DNA from: Trema orientale
Taxonomy: Eukaryota > Streptophyta > Magnoliopsida > Rosales > Cannabaceae
Assembly: GCA_002914845.1 (NCBI GenBank)
Contig: JXTC01000017.1
Location: forward strand, 325,431 to 389,430
Direction: 5' to 3'
DNA: 64,000 bases
Each line of letters starts with the position of its first letter. Position 1 is the first letter of the stretch. This document shows, piece by piece, positions 1 through 10,710 of this stretch. The notes beneath the pieces were generated by a model, which saw only the letters and a list, made by a program, of their open reading frames with translations, did no database searches and was not told the origin of the DNA. A program made the translations under genes and the position numbers.

Positions 1-331
1 AGGTCCCTGTTTATACACCGTTTGGTGGGAATCTGTGAGGAATCTATTTATACACAGATTCCCATCAAACGGTGTATAAACAGGACCTTACGTAGGGACG
101 TCCTTACTGTAGACGCGCCCATAATAATAAACACTTAGTTATAATTAATTTAATAAATATTTAATGGGCGCGTCTACAGTAGGAGCGCCCCTACGTAGGG
201 CCCTATCTATTCACCGTTGGATGGGAATCTGTATATAAATAGATTCTCCACAGATTCCCGTTATTCCCCACAGATTCCCATCCAACGATAATTAAGGCAT
301 GACCCTACGTAGGGACGCCCCTACCATAGCC
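1..331. repeat. Nested palindromes, fold-back DNA element continuing off the left edge
   Basis: Three inverted repeats lie back to back. Bases 1-37 pair with about 54-90 around the motif ACCGTTTGGTGGGAATCTGT. Bases about 89-131 pair with about 162-204, both arms holding GTAGACGCGCCC or its complement next to CTACGTAGGG. A third spans about 210-290 around ACCGTTGGATGGGAATCTGT. The 15-20 bp core GGGAATCTGTG occurs five times in alternating orientation. This suggests a foldback or long-TIR MITE, possibly nested. Its left end is outside the window, so no family or target duplication can be given. Confidence 0.7.
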
Positions 332-2240
332 ATCCCCTTATTTAATTATTAAAATTAAAGAATAACATTTGGTGAAAACGTTTTCAATCTCTTTTCCCGA
401 TTTTGAGGAGGGTGGCACTGCATGTAGACTGTAGTTACTTCTCCTGTAATTATTCTCTCCAAAGATGTCAAAAAGTGATTTTATCATAAATCAAGGGGTG
501 TAACTGTAATTTTGCTATTTTCAAATTAACTTTATCATCTGTATACTGACAAACCCCCACCGTTTCTCCATAAACGAACTTCGTAGTTCCGTATATAATT
601 TCCACCGTTGAGTTCCATGCTCGGTTCGACGGTCTGATAGAGCGTACTTTTTATTTATTTATTTTCAGTATCTATCTGTAGCCCACTTTGACCATCGTCA
701 TCCCCACTACTAAACCTACTCCTCTCTCTCTCTCTCGGGTTCTCTCTCCCATTTCGGTTTTTCTTCATTAATCTTATCCTTAATCTTGTCGGTCGAAACT
801 TGAGTGACTCTCTCCAATGAGTTCCATGGTACGTTTTTACGGCTACCCATTTCGACTTTTTCGTCTTTCTTTTCCCTTTTCATGTTTTCTATGGAGGGCT
901 TCATGGTTTGGCATTGTTCCATTTTCTTTTCCCTAAAAAGAAAAAAAGTTGGTTTTTATCTTTTTTTAATTTCTTTTTGTTGTTAGTATATTCTAACTTG
1001 ATGGGTTTGTAGGAGTGGGTTTTGGTGAATGAGCCTTGTGAAAGAATTTTGGAGCCAGAGCATTTGGATTTTGTTTGAGTTTGTTGTTTTAGTGCTAAAT
1101 TGAAAGTCTTGTCACCCTGAACCGCTCAAAGTTTTGTATTTGTACTTATGCGGTGAGCCATCCTTTTACATTTATGTTCTTGTGATTTTCTCTTACTGTC
1201 TTTGTATGTTTGTTTGTGTTAATACGTGCATTTATATATTTGATTGTACTTCCAATGTGGCCTTCCTGAACCATAGTGATGAGCCTTAAGCTGGCTAGGT
1301 AAAGCTTGTTAATGATGAGCCACCTTTTGATCCTATAGTCTTTTAAATCTGTCTTAGAGTTGGTTCGGTTCTGAGTCTTCTGACTAATTTAGTGTAGACT
1401 GAAACTCAATTTAGGAGTTCATCTGAAAACTCTGGCAGTTGAAAATTTGCTTGTATGCAAAACAAATGTGTATCAAATACTGGATTTTTTCCCTTTCAAC
1501 TTCAAATTTTTTTTTTTTCGAAAGGCACATTATTTCAAAGTTTAGGTTATTGAGATTGTGACCTTATGTGAAATTGCGCATTACATCATACGGTTGTTCA
1601 GTTGAAATGGTGAATCCTTCAGTGTGTTTAGATTTGTCGATTACCATGTGAGACATAGACTGGAGGTTTACATGAAATGCAGTGTTGACCTTGACATTAG
1701 TTTCTCGCTGTGCTTTATCTTGTTGTGTAAATTTTAAGTGGTTTTAACTTATCATTCATAATCACCATGGGGAGTTAAGGATGACCATTGATGGTAATCT
1801 TATGCCATTGGGTGGATTCTTCCTCTTTCTGTTTGCTTTTTCCTTCCATAACATGCAATAACTTGTTGGTTAAACTGCCATTTAAGAAGCATTCTTTTTT
1901 TCATTCTCTAATATCATCTTCAGCATTTTGATAATGTGGGTTTTTTTTCTTTTGGAAAATTCATTCAACAAAACATTGTTGTTAGCCATATATGTATAGC
2001 TGTATCTAATCGTACTGGCTTGTATATATTTGATTTTCATCTCTTGGGATAATTTTTTTTTTTCATTCTCTAATATATAGCCAAAACATTGTTGTGGCTT
2101 GTATATCTAATCGTACTGACATATGTTTCTATTATTGGCAGCCTAGGATACATAAATTTAGTTTTGTGTACCGTGTAACTATATTTATATAGTTGTAGCG
2201 GAAATTTGCGGTTATTTACTCTGTTTCCTTTTTGTTCCAG
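332..2240 (+). promoter_or_regulatory. Upstream region, leader and probable leader intron of the PHD-finger gene
   Basis: There is no long open frame here. A pyrimidine-rich leader with a CT run sits at about 715-750, which is common near plant transcription starts. The sequence from about 960 is T-rich and intron-like and ends in a good acceptor, TTTGTTCCAG, directly before the ATG at 2241. I infer a 5' UTR exon near 690-900 and a leader intron of over 1 kb, but could not fix the donor. Confidence 0.4.
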
Positions 2241-4604
2241 ATGACCATCTGCCAGCAGTGTGGTGACAAGGGCTACTCTAGGGCTCTGATTTACTGTGAA
2301 AAGTGTGAAGAATACGCAACTCATGGGTATGCTATATAGGCGTTAGTTTTCGTTTGACCTATTGATACTCTCAAAAGAAAAAGAATGACATTTTTTTTTA
2401 ATGGTATGGTGATGAATGAATCAAATGCTTTATCTTTTTTCTTTGTTTGGGGTCAGTGGGTGGAAGTGTAGAAGCTTGGACAAAGATAATGTAAAATCAA
2501 GAAGCATAATAGGAAGTGATACCATATAATCTAAATTCGAATCACATGGACGCTTTTCCCTTTTCTGTTTTTGTCAGGGATTGGAACCTCTTTTGTAATT
2601 TTTGTTTTGTCAGGTGGATTTTTTTTTTAACTATGTTCTTGTATTATTATTATTATTATTATTATTGTTACTACTACTACTATCACCACTACTAATATTA
2701 TTATTATTATTATTAGTATTTTTTTAAAAGTGTGATACGAATCTTGTTTCTTATTAAAAAAAATTTGTAATCACATGAACGCATTAGTTTCCTACTTTCA
2801 CGGCATTTGTGACGTATTCATTTTACTCTATGTTCCAGCTATTGCTTAGATGTAATACCAAAAAATTATGATGAACAAGTAACTTGGTTCTGTGAGGATT
2901 GCAAACCTGATGTTGCAAAGCAGCCTACTCTTGATAAATTGACATATTCTCCATCTGGTGACGGCGTAGAATTGGAAAAAATTAGAACCAATCGTCCTTG
3001 TGGAAGAATAAAGAAGAATGAAAAGGTTACCTCTGGTTTTGTCGCTAATAAAAAAGGGCAGATGAGTGAAGGTAGACTTTCTGATGATGAACCACAATGC
3101 AGCAAGGACGATGAGGATCACAAGTTTAGAAAACGGAGGAGATTGGTTCTTGAAGATGAGGCTGAGCCTTTGAAAATGACAGTAGTTTCTGTCAGTGACT
3201 TCCAGCCTTCAAACATCATACAACAAAAGGTTACTACTCATTCTGTAGCTAAAATGGGGATGCGAATGCGTGATAGTATGCCTTCTTGTCATGAGCCACA
3301 GAGCAGGAATAACTGGTCTAAGGATCTGAAGCTTAGAAATCGAGCGATATTGGTCCCAGAAGATGAGGCTAAACCTTTGAGAGCTTCCCGAAAGGTTATC
3401 GCTGGTTCTATAGCTAAAACGGGGGTGCAAATGCGTGATAGTAGGTCTTCTGCTAATGAGCCAAAGAGCAAGAAGAACTTGTACAATGATCCAAAGCTTA
3501 GAAATGGAAGGATATTGGTCCCTGAAGATGAGGCTAAACTTTTGAAAACTTCGCGAAAGTTTACCGCTGGTTCTATAGCTGAAACTGGGGTGAAAATGCG
3601 TGACAGTAGGCCTTCTTTTAATGAGCCACAGAGCAGAGAGAACCAGAATAAGGATCCGATGCTTAGTATACAACAGAGATTGGTTCTTGAAAATGAGGCT
3701 AAACCTTTCAGACCTTCTCGAGTTGCTGCTACTGACTCTAAGTCTTCAAATGTCATTCAACAAAAGGTTGTGAGTGGTTCTGTAGCTGAAGCAGAGGTGC
3801 AGATACGTGATCGTATTGATAGTACTAGTAGGCCTTCTGGCAATGAGCCACAGAGCAGGGAGACATGTGATAGGGATCTTAAGCTTACAGAACAGAGATT
3901 GCTTCTTGACAGTGAAGTGGCTGAACCTTTGAAAACTTCTCAAGTTGCTCCTACGCACCCAAAGCCTTCAAATATTTTAGAGCACAGTCGTGTAGAAGCA
4001 CAACCTATCCTTGATCCAATCTGGAGGTAAGAAATTATTACTTTTTTCCCCTTTTGTATTTACAATGAAGTTGCGTATCTTATTTAGTTTGTAATACTAT
4101 GATTTGGTTTGTCTGACAGGGGAAGTTTTAGCATCGGTAACAAAGAGTTGAAAACTATCAACAGAATTCTAGTTGCAGCCCATTTGTCCAGCTTGGCATG
4201 CCCTAAAGTGCGTAAGGCAGCAAGGTTATTACCAAAGTCTGTTTTTCTGGAGTTGTCCAACCGGTCTCATTTTTGGCCTGGAAGATTTCAGCCCTGGGGT
4301 CCAACGTATCACAGTATTGGTCTATTTTTCTTTCCAGACAATAGGTAGTTATAGTCTCTTAACATTCAGGTGTCATTATAATTTCTTTGCTTCATTTACT
4401 CACCCTCTTTCCCTGATCATTTATGCTCTGGTACAGAGATGACGAGACTTATGACATGTTGGTCAAGGACATGATCAGTGGAGACTTTGCCATGAGAGCT
4501 TTGTTGAAAAATGCAGAACTCTTTGTTTTCACATCTTACATTTTACCTTTTTATTATAAGAGTAAGCTTTCTTTTGTTGAAAATCTGTCCTTTTCCCATA
4601 TTCC

Positions 4605-4653
<49 letters not shown>

Positions 4654-4899
4654 GGCAAATTTGTACGCTCTTCTTGGTAGTTGCAGTGTGAAATTATGCC
4701 CTAATTCGTTTTTCTTGCAGGGTTTCAATCAAAGTACTATCTGTGGGGTGTATTTCGGGCGAGACAAGCTTCAGATCTAACAACTGGTGCCCCTGAAGGA
4801 GAGAAAGGCAACCTCAAAGTCTCAACTAGGCATAGGCAGAGTCCTACCACTCCTTTAAGCCAGAGTGGTAGTTATGGTTCTTACTCTTGCACTCATTGA
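2241..4899 (+). CDS. PHD-finger protein with C-terminal SPOC-like region (AIPP2/PAIPP2-like), 5 coding exons
   Basis: Exons are 2241-2326, 2839-4026, 4120-4344, 4437-4561 and 4721-4899. All introns are GT..AG and the joined frame gives 600 residues. Residues 4-53 form a C4HC3 PHD finger: CQQC, CEKC, H, a lone C in GYCLD, then CEDC. The middle (exon 2) is charged, low in complexity and built of tandem repeats. The C-terminal part, from WRGSF through FLELSNRSHFWP, GLFFFPD and DMLVKDM to YYLWGVF, resembles the SPOC-like region of the plant AIPP2/PAIPP2 PHD proteins. Those work with BAH proteins and the phosphatase CPL2 in histone-mark reading and transcription control. That family call rests on memory of the layout. 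The product is expected to be nuclear. The ATG directly follows an acceptor and opens the PHD finger, so a short extra N-terminus upstream is possible. Confidence 0.82.
3119..3970 (+). repeat. Tandem coding repeats in exon 2 of the PHD gene
   Basis: Five consecutive units start at 3119, 3326, 3491, 3656 and 3878. Two are exactly 165 bp (55 residues). The first and fourth carry an extra SNIIQQK/SNVIQQK block and run to 69 and 74 residues. The last is partial. Shared landmarks are LVPEDEAKPL, GSIAKTGVQMRDS and NEPQSR. All units stay in frame, so the array grew by in-frame duplication. Confidence 0.85.
4604..4650. repeat. CT microsatellite in intron 4 of the PHD gene
   Basis: About 20 CT units lie some 40 bases after the donor at 4562 and well before the acceptor at 4720. 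The run is not coding. Confidence 0.9.
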
Positions 4900-5307
4900 T
4901 ATGATTTTGATTCTAAAAGGGGCCATGGTTTTAAGTTTTGTTGCTATTATTTTGAGGGTTAGTTTAACATATATCTTTTAATTTTGTAACATTATATTGT
5001 ATTCTTTTGTCTAATAAATTTTATAACATCCGACTTCTCAAACTTTCTTACTGTCTCAACATGCTTATATTAAGTTCCCTTAAAATTCATTAGGAAATTG
5101 ATCTTTTGCACCCCAGTGGCATGCATTTCAATTTAGTTAATAGGCTTAAAAAAAATTAATAATGGATTTAAGATTGCGTTTGCATAGATCAAGTTTCTCA
5201 TGCACCAAATAATTTCTAACAAGTATTCTTAGTCTTTTTTTTTTTTATTTTTTTTATTTTTAATGTTGTTTGTACCTTTTATTTATTAAGTTGACTTACT
5301 CTTTAGT
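4900..5307. other. 3' flank of the PHD gene
   Basis: AT-rich sequence with likely polyadenylation signals (AATAAA near 5013) and T-runs. No gene is seen. Confidence 0.5.
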
Positions 5308-5712
5308 TGTTGATATGAATAACATAAATTAGGAATCTATATTATTATTATTATTATTGTTGTTGTTGTTATTAAATTAGAGTATTTTAGGATTATTATT
5401 GGTATATTTTATTTTATTATTAACTTTTATTTAGTTTTGATGAACTCGTTTAACGTTTCTTTTTTTATCTTTGTTTCTAGAACTTATGAGTTTCCTAGTT
5501 TTGTTCAATAGCTTATCTATATATAATCTCCTCCATATTCATTTTTTTTAAAGACTTGACTAACAAAATGCACACTATTTTGAAATTCTCTTTCTAAAGT
5601 TCTCTCTTATTCTCTTAATGCTTCTCTTTTCTTCTAAATTCTTCTTTTCTTCTTCCTAAATCTTTTTCTTTCTTAGTTCTCACTCTTGTTCTATATCATT
5701 TGGTATCAGAGT
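5308..5712 (+). mobile_element. LTR stub with primer-binding site (fossil retroelement)
   Basis: Bases 5308-5698 start TGTTGATATG and end in TATATCA, fitting TG..CA ends of an LTR about 391 bp long. Two bases later comes TGGTATCAGAG (5701-5711), complementary to the initiator tRNA-Met 3' end and typical of plant copia and gypsy elements. The region after it is taken up by a MITE and no retroelement coding sequence is recognisable. It is a broken remnant. Confidence 0.55.
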
Positions 5713-5753
5713 GAAAGAGAACCATAGGGATAAAACTCAATAAGATGATACTA

Positions 5754-5930
5754 GGTATACCAAGATTGTTACCAAATTTTTAATACCAACACATGTGGCA
5801 TATAAGTTGTCATTATTCAATTAGTGTATTAGAATTTGCCATAAATAAATTAATCATATACACCAATTGAATGATGCCAATTCACATGCATATGTTGGTA
5901 TTAAAAATTTGGTACAAATTTTGGGACACC
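5754..5930. mobile_element. 177 bp MITE with long terminal inverted repeats and TA target duplication
   Basis: The left arm holds CCAAATTTTTAATACCAAC and the right arm its complement. The ends read GGTATACCAA and the complement of GGTGTCCCAA. TA flanks both sides (5752-5753, 5931-5932), as expected for Tc1/mariner-type MITEs. The arms cover nearly the whole element, so it can fold into one hairpin. Confidence 0.75.
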
Positions 5931-6059
5931 TAGCATTATTCAACTCAATAATAATTAAATGCTACAAGAGAAACACCTTTGTTCTTATTACGAATGTAGT
6001 TTTATTTTGTATTTTTTTTTTTAAATTGCTAATGATTAAAAGTGTTATAGGGGAAGAGA

Positions 6060-6228
6060 GTGGTGTTCCAAAATAACTCGGGGCCAAATTGACGCCCCGC
6101 ATGATATATGGTCAATATGTGGTCGACATATTGGACCCAAATATAATCCGACTCTCGGATGGGATGATTCGAACCTAACACTTTTTGGTTGAATCTCGAG
6201 TGCCTAACAACCCACTTGGTTTCTCAGT
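6060..6228 (-). mobile_element. Probable tRNA-derived SINE copy
   Basis: Read on the minus strand, the right part gives TGGGTTGTTAGGCACTCGAG (box A-like), then GGTTCGAATCATCCC (a good box B) about 30 bases on. Behind these is a body with a small palindrome around ATATGTCGACCACATAT. The order and spacing fit a Pol III SINE head. A T-run at 6008-6021 on the plus strand could be its A-tail. No target duplication was found. Confidence 0.4.
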
Positions 6229-6230
6229 GA

Positions 6231-7600
6231 TATTAGGGATGTTGGTGTTGTGCTTTCAAATGCTGAGAAATTCTAGGAGCAGTAGGAATTTTAGCCTACT
6301 ACAATCACAGGTTTTGCCTCAGAGTATGAGATCATTTAATCGAAGGATGAATTTTCTAAGTGCAGTATTGTGAAGTAAGATTTGTTTGAGTTTGTATATT
6401 ACAAATCATATTAGCTAGACTTTTAATTGTAATTATACAGGGTAAAAAAATAAATTATACCCATGTGTAATATTGTGTATTTTCGTTTTTCAGATGAGAA
6501 AAGTTTATTCTTTGCTTGTATTGTTGAGAAAGGACAGCCATGGACTGTGCTTATTTACATATCTTGTCTGAATTCAACCATTGTGATTTAGATGACATGA
6601 ATGGGATTTAACTTGTCTATGACAGGGAGCTTAAGCTTGAAAGGTTGTTTTGGCAGGGACACTGAGGACAATTTAGCCATTAGATACTCATAATGCAACT
6701 AGAACCATTCTACGGGGAAAAAAAGGAGGACCATTCTGGAATTTGGGCATGTTTAGTTAGTTGTGGGCACTATTGAACAATAGATTTCGTTCGGGGCTCA
6801 TTCGACAATATTTTTATTTTAAAATGAAACATGAAGTGAAAATATTTTCAAGATATTTTTGGTTCTTAGAAAATGTATGCGACTCATTTCACTTCTATAA
6901 ATGTTGCCTGTTGATGTTTGATTGCCTTTTTAGTCACGTACGCAAGTCACATTATCTTCTTTACTCTGTTAGATACACGTACTTGGAAGTAAATGCTTGG
7001 CAAATGTATTAGGTTGGTGTTAATCAAAGGTGAAAAACTAGTTATGACAAACGTCGAGAGTCCGAATTTACCGAAATGCAGAAAGAAAAACTGGTTATGG
7101 ATGTTGCTAACTGCATAAATTTAACAGGACTAATTACCTTATTAGTGCATAAACTATTGATAAAGTCTCATTTAAGTCTTTAAACTTCAAAAGTTTTCAT
7201 TTTAGTCCTCAGACTTTTAGAACTACATTAATCCTTAAGACCCATTTTGCTAATATATATATATGGGGGCATTTTATTAATATTGCACATAGATTGTTTT
7301 GGAGTGTTACAAAATTTTTATAATTAGTCACTAATTAAAATATTAAGTCATAAAATAATGTAAAGAAAAATACCTCAATTTGAGAAAAAATATTTCAATA
7401 CTCCAAAATTAATTGAGCCTAAAATTGGTCTACCAGTTCAAATTGAAACCTAAATCAACACAAAAAGAAAAAATTAAATATTCATCAAGAATTATAACAG
7501 TTAATCATAAAAAAAAAAACCTAAAACTTTTCCGGACACAAATAATTGCTAAATACTAACTAATCTTAAAAATTATAGAGCTTAATCAAGTCAAATGGGG
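6231..7600. other. Intergenic, no gene recognised
   Basis: AT-rich. Short frames only, for example 61 residues at 6185-6373, none with a known motif. 7140-7250 resembles widespread plant noncoding repeat sequence (TTTAGTCCTCAGACTTTT type) and was not placed in a family. Confidence 0.4.
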
Positions 7601-8280
7601 TGATTTGAGTCAAATAAGAGCGATTTTGGCGGTCAAAATCACCAGAATGGATGTGGCCATGCGTGTGAAAAACAAAGTTCGGAGTAAAGCTATCAAATAT
7701 ATCTGCTGGCATGATTCATTTAAATTGAGCACAAACGTGCTTTCATGCCGTGCCAGGCACGACTCACATTTCAGTCGTATCATATTGTGTCCAAAATTTA
7801 AAATCATTGACATGGCACGGCCAGTTAGCCCGTGCTTTAACGTGATGTGATGTGTCGTGCTAGCCCACATGCTTCGATGTGCAAGTCCATTTGGGCTAAA
7901 AGTAGCCCATTTAATTGGTAAACTTTGTTAATTTAGTATTGCTTTTATGAACTTGTTTTTTTTAAAAAAAAAAAAAAACTTTTTCAAATCATTAAAATGT
8001 ATAAAAAAAAAAATTAGCATAATAAATTAACTATAAAACTTTTCAACACCAAAGAAGTACTAAAATAAAAGACTTGATAAATATTTGCTCAATTAAGTTG
8101 GCATTTGTGTATTGAAAAAATTATATGTAAAAATATATATATGTATAACGTGCTAACATACCGTGTCTACATGCTCGCATATCGTACCATGCTCAGTCCA
8201 TCAAGCTTAACTTATGAATCCGACACGACCCACATAATGAAATCGTGCCTGACACGACCCATATCCATATGATAGAAATT
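7600..8280. mobile_element. Decayed DNA-transposon-like region rich in CACGAC motifs
   Basis: GC-richer blocks at about 7735-7910 and 8150-8270 carry repeated GTGC/CACGAC/GGCACGAC words in both orientations, for example GCCAGGCACGAC and CCTGACACGACCC. They flank an AT-rich middle. Such clustered subterminal words are typical of hAT-like plant elements. Ends and target site were not found. Confidence 0.3.
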
Positions 8281-9406
8281 ATGAAATCATATGACAATAA
8301 GAAGAAAGAAGAGTGGCTGCATCAGTTTGAGATATATCCATCAATCTGGTTCTTCGATGAATCCTACGTGGAATGAAGAAATAAAAGTTCTCAATTCTTC
8401 ACTTTCAATTTTTTCTTATTTATTTTTTTCTCATCATTCATTTGCTTTGAAATCTTCATGTACTTTCAAACTACGTTGTGAAAATTTCATTTTACCATAA
8501 ATTAAATTTGATTCATTTCTCTATCTTTTGAAGATGTGTATAACAAATCGTAATAAAATTAGATAAACATGGAGTACTATTACATAAAAATATAAAATGC
8601 TGATTAACATAGTTGAGCACGATAAAAATACTTGATTAATATACAAAACCATAAACACAGAACACTATCAGATACACAAATTTTCTTTAGGACTTTTCAA
8701 CAACAACATGTACTTATAAGATTTCGAAAAAGGTATGCAATAATCTTAAATGTTAGAAAATTTTAATTCTAGTCTTGTAGATAAATTAGTTTTGGTTTTT
8801 CTATATATGACGAGATACAATGTCACCAGTGGGGTTGTAGAATATTCCCTTATGAAATTTCCGTGTATGATGTATTTTATTGTTCTTTGAGTTCAATCAA
8901 TTGTTTTTATTAACTTTTTTTATTGCTAAACAGTAACAGATTGCATTTACTTAAGAGTTCATTAATTTAATAATTTTTTCTTCACTTTTCCGAGCATGTG
9001 GGCTAGAATAAATTTTTTGTCGGTCGGTATTGGATATCTCCTCTTGGCTGGTGCCTGGTGGTATCGTAGAATTGCCCCCTTCCCCTCCTTTTGGCGTGTG
9101 TTTGTAACATTAGGGTTTTTGGTTGAATAGACTGAGAGTACCAAAGCCTAATTTTGGCATATACTGGGTTTTGGTTGAGTTGAGCTTACATTTTTTTTAA
9201 AGGCTTAGATAATATATGTTAAAAATAGAATGATATTAAGAAAATATAAAATCTGAGTCTGAGTTCGGTACTATAGGTTTGGGTTTGGTTAAAGTTTGAT
9301 TTAATTGTTAAATTCGAGAAAATAGTCGAATTAGGTTTAATTGTCGATCTTGGGTTCGATTTTGAAACATTCAAGTTTGATTGGTTTGATCGGCCGATCA
9401 TAATAT
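8281..9406. other. Intergenic, no gene recognised
   Basis: AT-rich, with only short unsupported frames. A 60-codon minus-strand frame at 8962-9144 has no recognisable motif. Confidence 0.4.
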
Positions 9407-10066
9407 GAGATAATATCATTTTTACACCTCGTATTTTGATATTTTATTCAATTTGTACATTCTCTTTTGATTATTATTAACATTGACTCTTACATTTGAA
9501 ATCTGTTACAAATTTATACTTTGACACCAATTTAAAACAGTTAATTTGCCATGATAATTTAATAAACTTATTCTCGGATATGAGATAATATCATTTTTAC
9601 ACCTCGTATTTTGACATTTTATTCAATTTGTACATTCTCTTTTGACTATTATTAACATTGACCCTTACATTTGAAATCTGAGATAATATCTCATATTATG
9701 ATAATATGAGATAATATCATTTTTACACCTCGTATTTTGACATTTTATTCAATTTGTACATTCTCTTTTGATTATTATTAACATTGACCCTTACATTTGA
9801 AATCTGTTACAAATTTATACTTTGACACCAATTTAGAACAGTTAATTTACCATGATAATTTAATAAACTTATTCTCGGATAAATTTTTATATGGTTTATT
9901 TTCAATTTTTTAAATAGCATCATGGTAAATAAACTACTCTAAATTGGTGCGAGATATAAATTTGTAACAGATTTCAAATTTAAAGGTCAATATTGATAAT
10001 AACTAAAACAGAAGGTATAAATTGAACAAAATGTTAAAATATAAGGTATAAAAGTGATTTTATCCC
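9407..10066. repeat. Tandem and inverted array of a fold-back element (family FB1)
   Basis: The unit starting GAGATAATATCATTTTTACA appears at 9407, 9582 and 9708 as direct repeats of about 174, 100 and 180 bp. The third continues into its inverted complement, ending GTGATTTTATCCC at about 10066. A related complete copy lies at 20213-20559. It looks like a MITE whose left arm was duplicated twice. Confidence 0.75.
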
Positions 10067-10710
10067 TATATATATATATATATATTCTCACAATCGTGTT
10101 TTAGAGTACTTCACGAATATATATATGTACATATTTTTCAGAAAATTGGTTAATCATCATATTTCAATTCAAACTTCTCAAGGCCACTTGTAGAATTACC
10201 AACTATTTCTAACCAAAAAAAAAAGGAAAAAAAAAAAATCAAATACTACATTTTTGTTATTGGCATACTGAAAAGACCATTTTTATATTTCTTTCCATCG
10301 GGAAAAAAAAAGAAAAGAAGAGAAAGAAGGTGAAAAAAGAAAAAGTTTTTCTTTGACCAAAGTCAAGAATTGACTGGAGTGAAAAATGAGCTAATGAATC
10401 CAAATTAAATGGTGTAATTTTCATGTCCAATCAAATTAATATAATGGCAAATTAGTATACCTTAGGGTTTCGTGGTCATTCTTTTAATGGCAAATCAATC
10501 ATGTGTTTCTTCTAAACGTGTGAAACCAAATAGGGTCATCGAGTCATAATGTTAATCAACTTGTACTCTCTTTTGTGTCATGAATTGCAAATGTAGTTAT
10601 ATACCGATATTAGTGATTATTCTACGACAAGTCCTATTAAAAAAATAAATAAAAGAATAAAAAAATATTGTAGTTATTGTTGCATCTTTTAGTTAATACA
10701 TATACAATAC
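10067..10710. other. Intergenic
   Basis: A TA run at about 10067-10085, A-rich stretches, then AT-rich sequence. No gene or repeat family was recognised. Confidence 0.4.

Noticed and set aside
3209-3756. Minus-strand ORFs of about 155 residues with internal repeats
   Set aside because: They are antisense shadows of the tandem repeats in the PHD gene.
2939-4030. 363-residue ORF as a separate gene
   Set aside because: It is exon 2 of the PHD gene. The frame continues upstream to the acceptor at 2838 and splices on at 4027.
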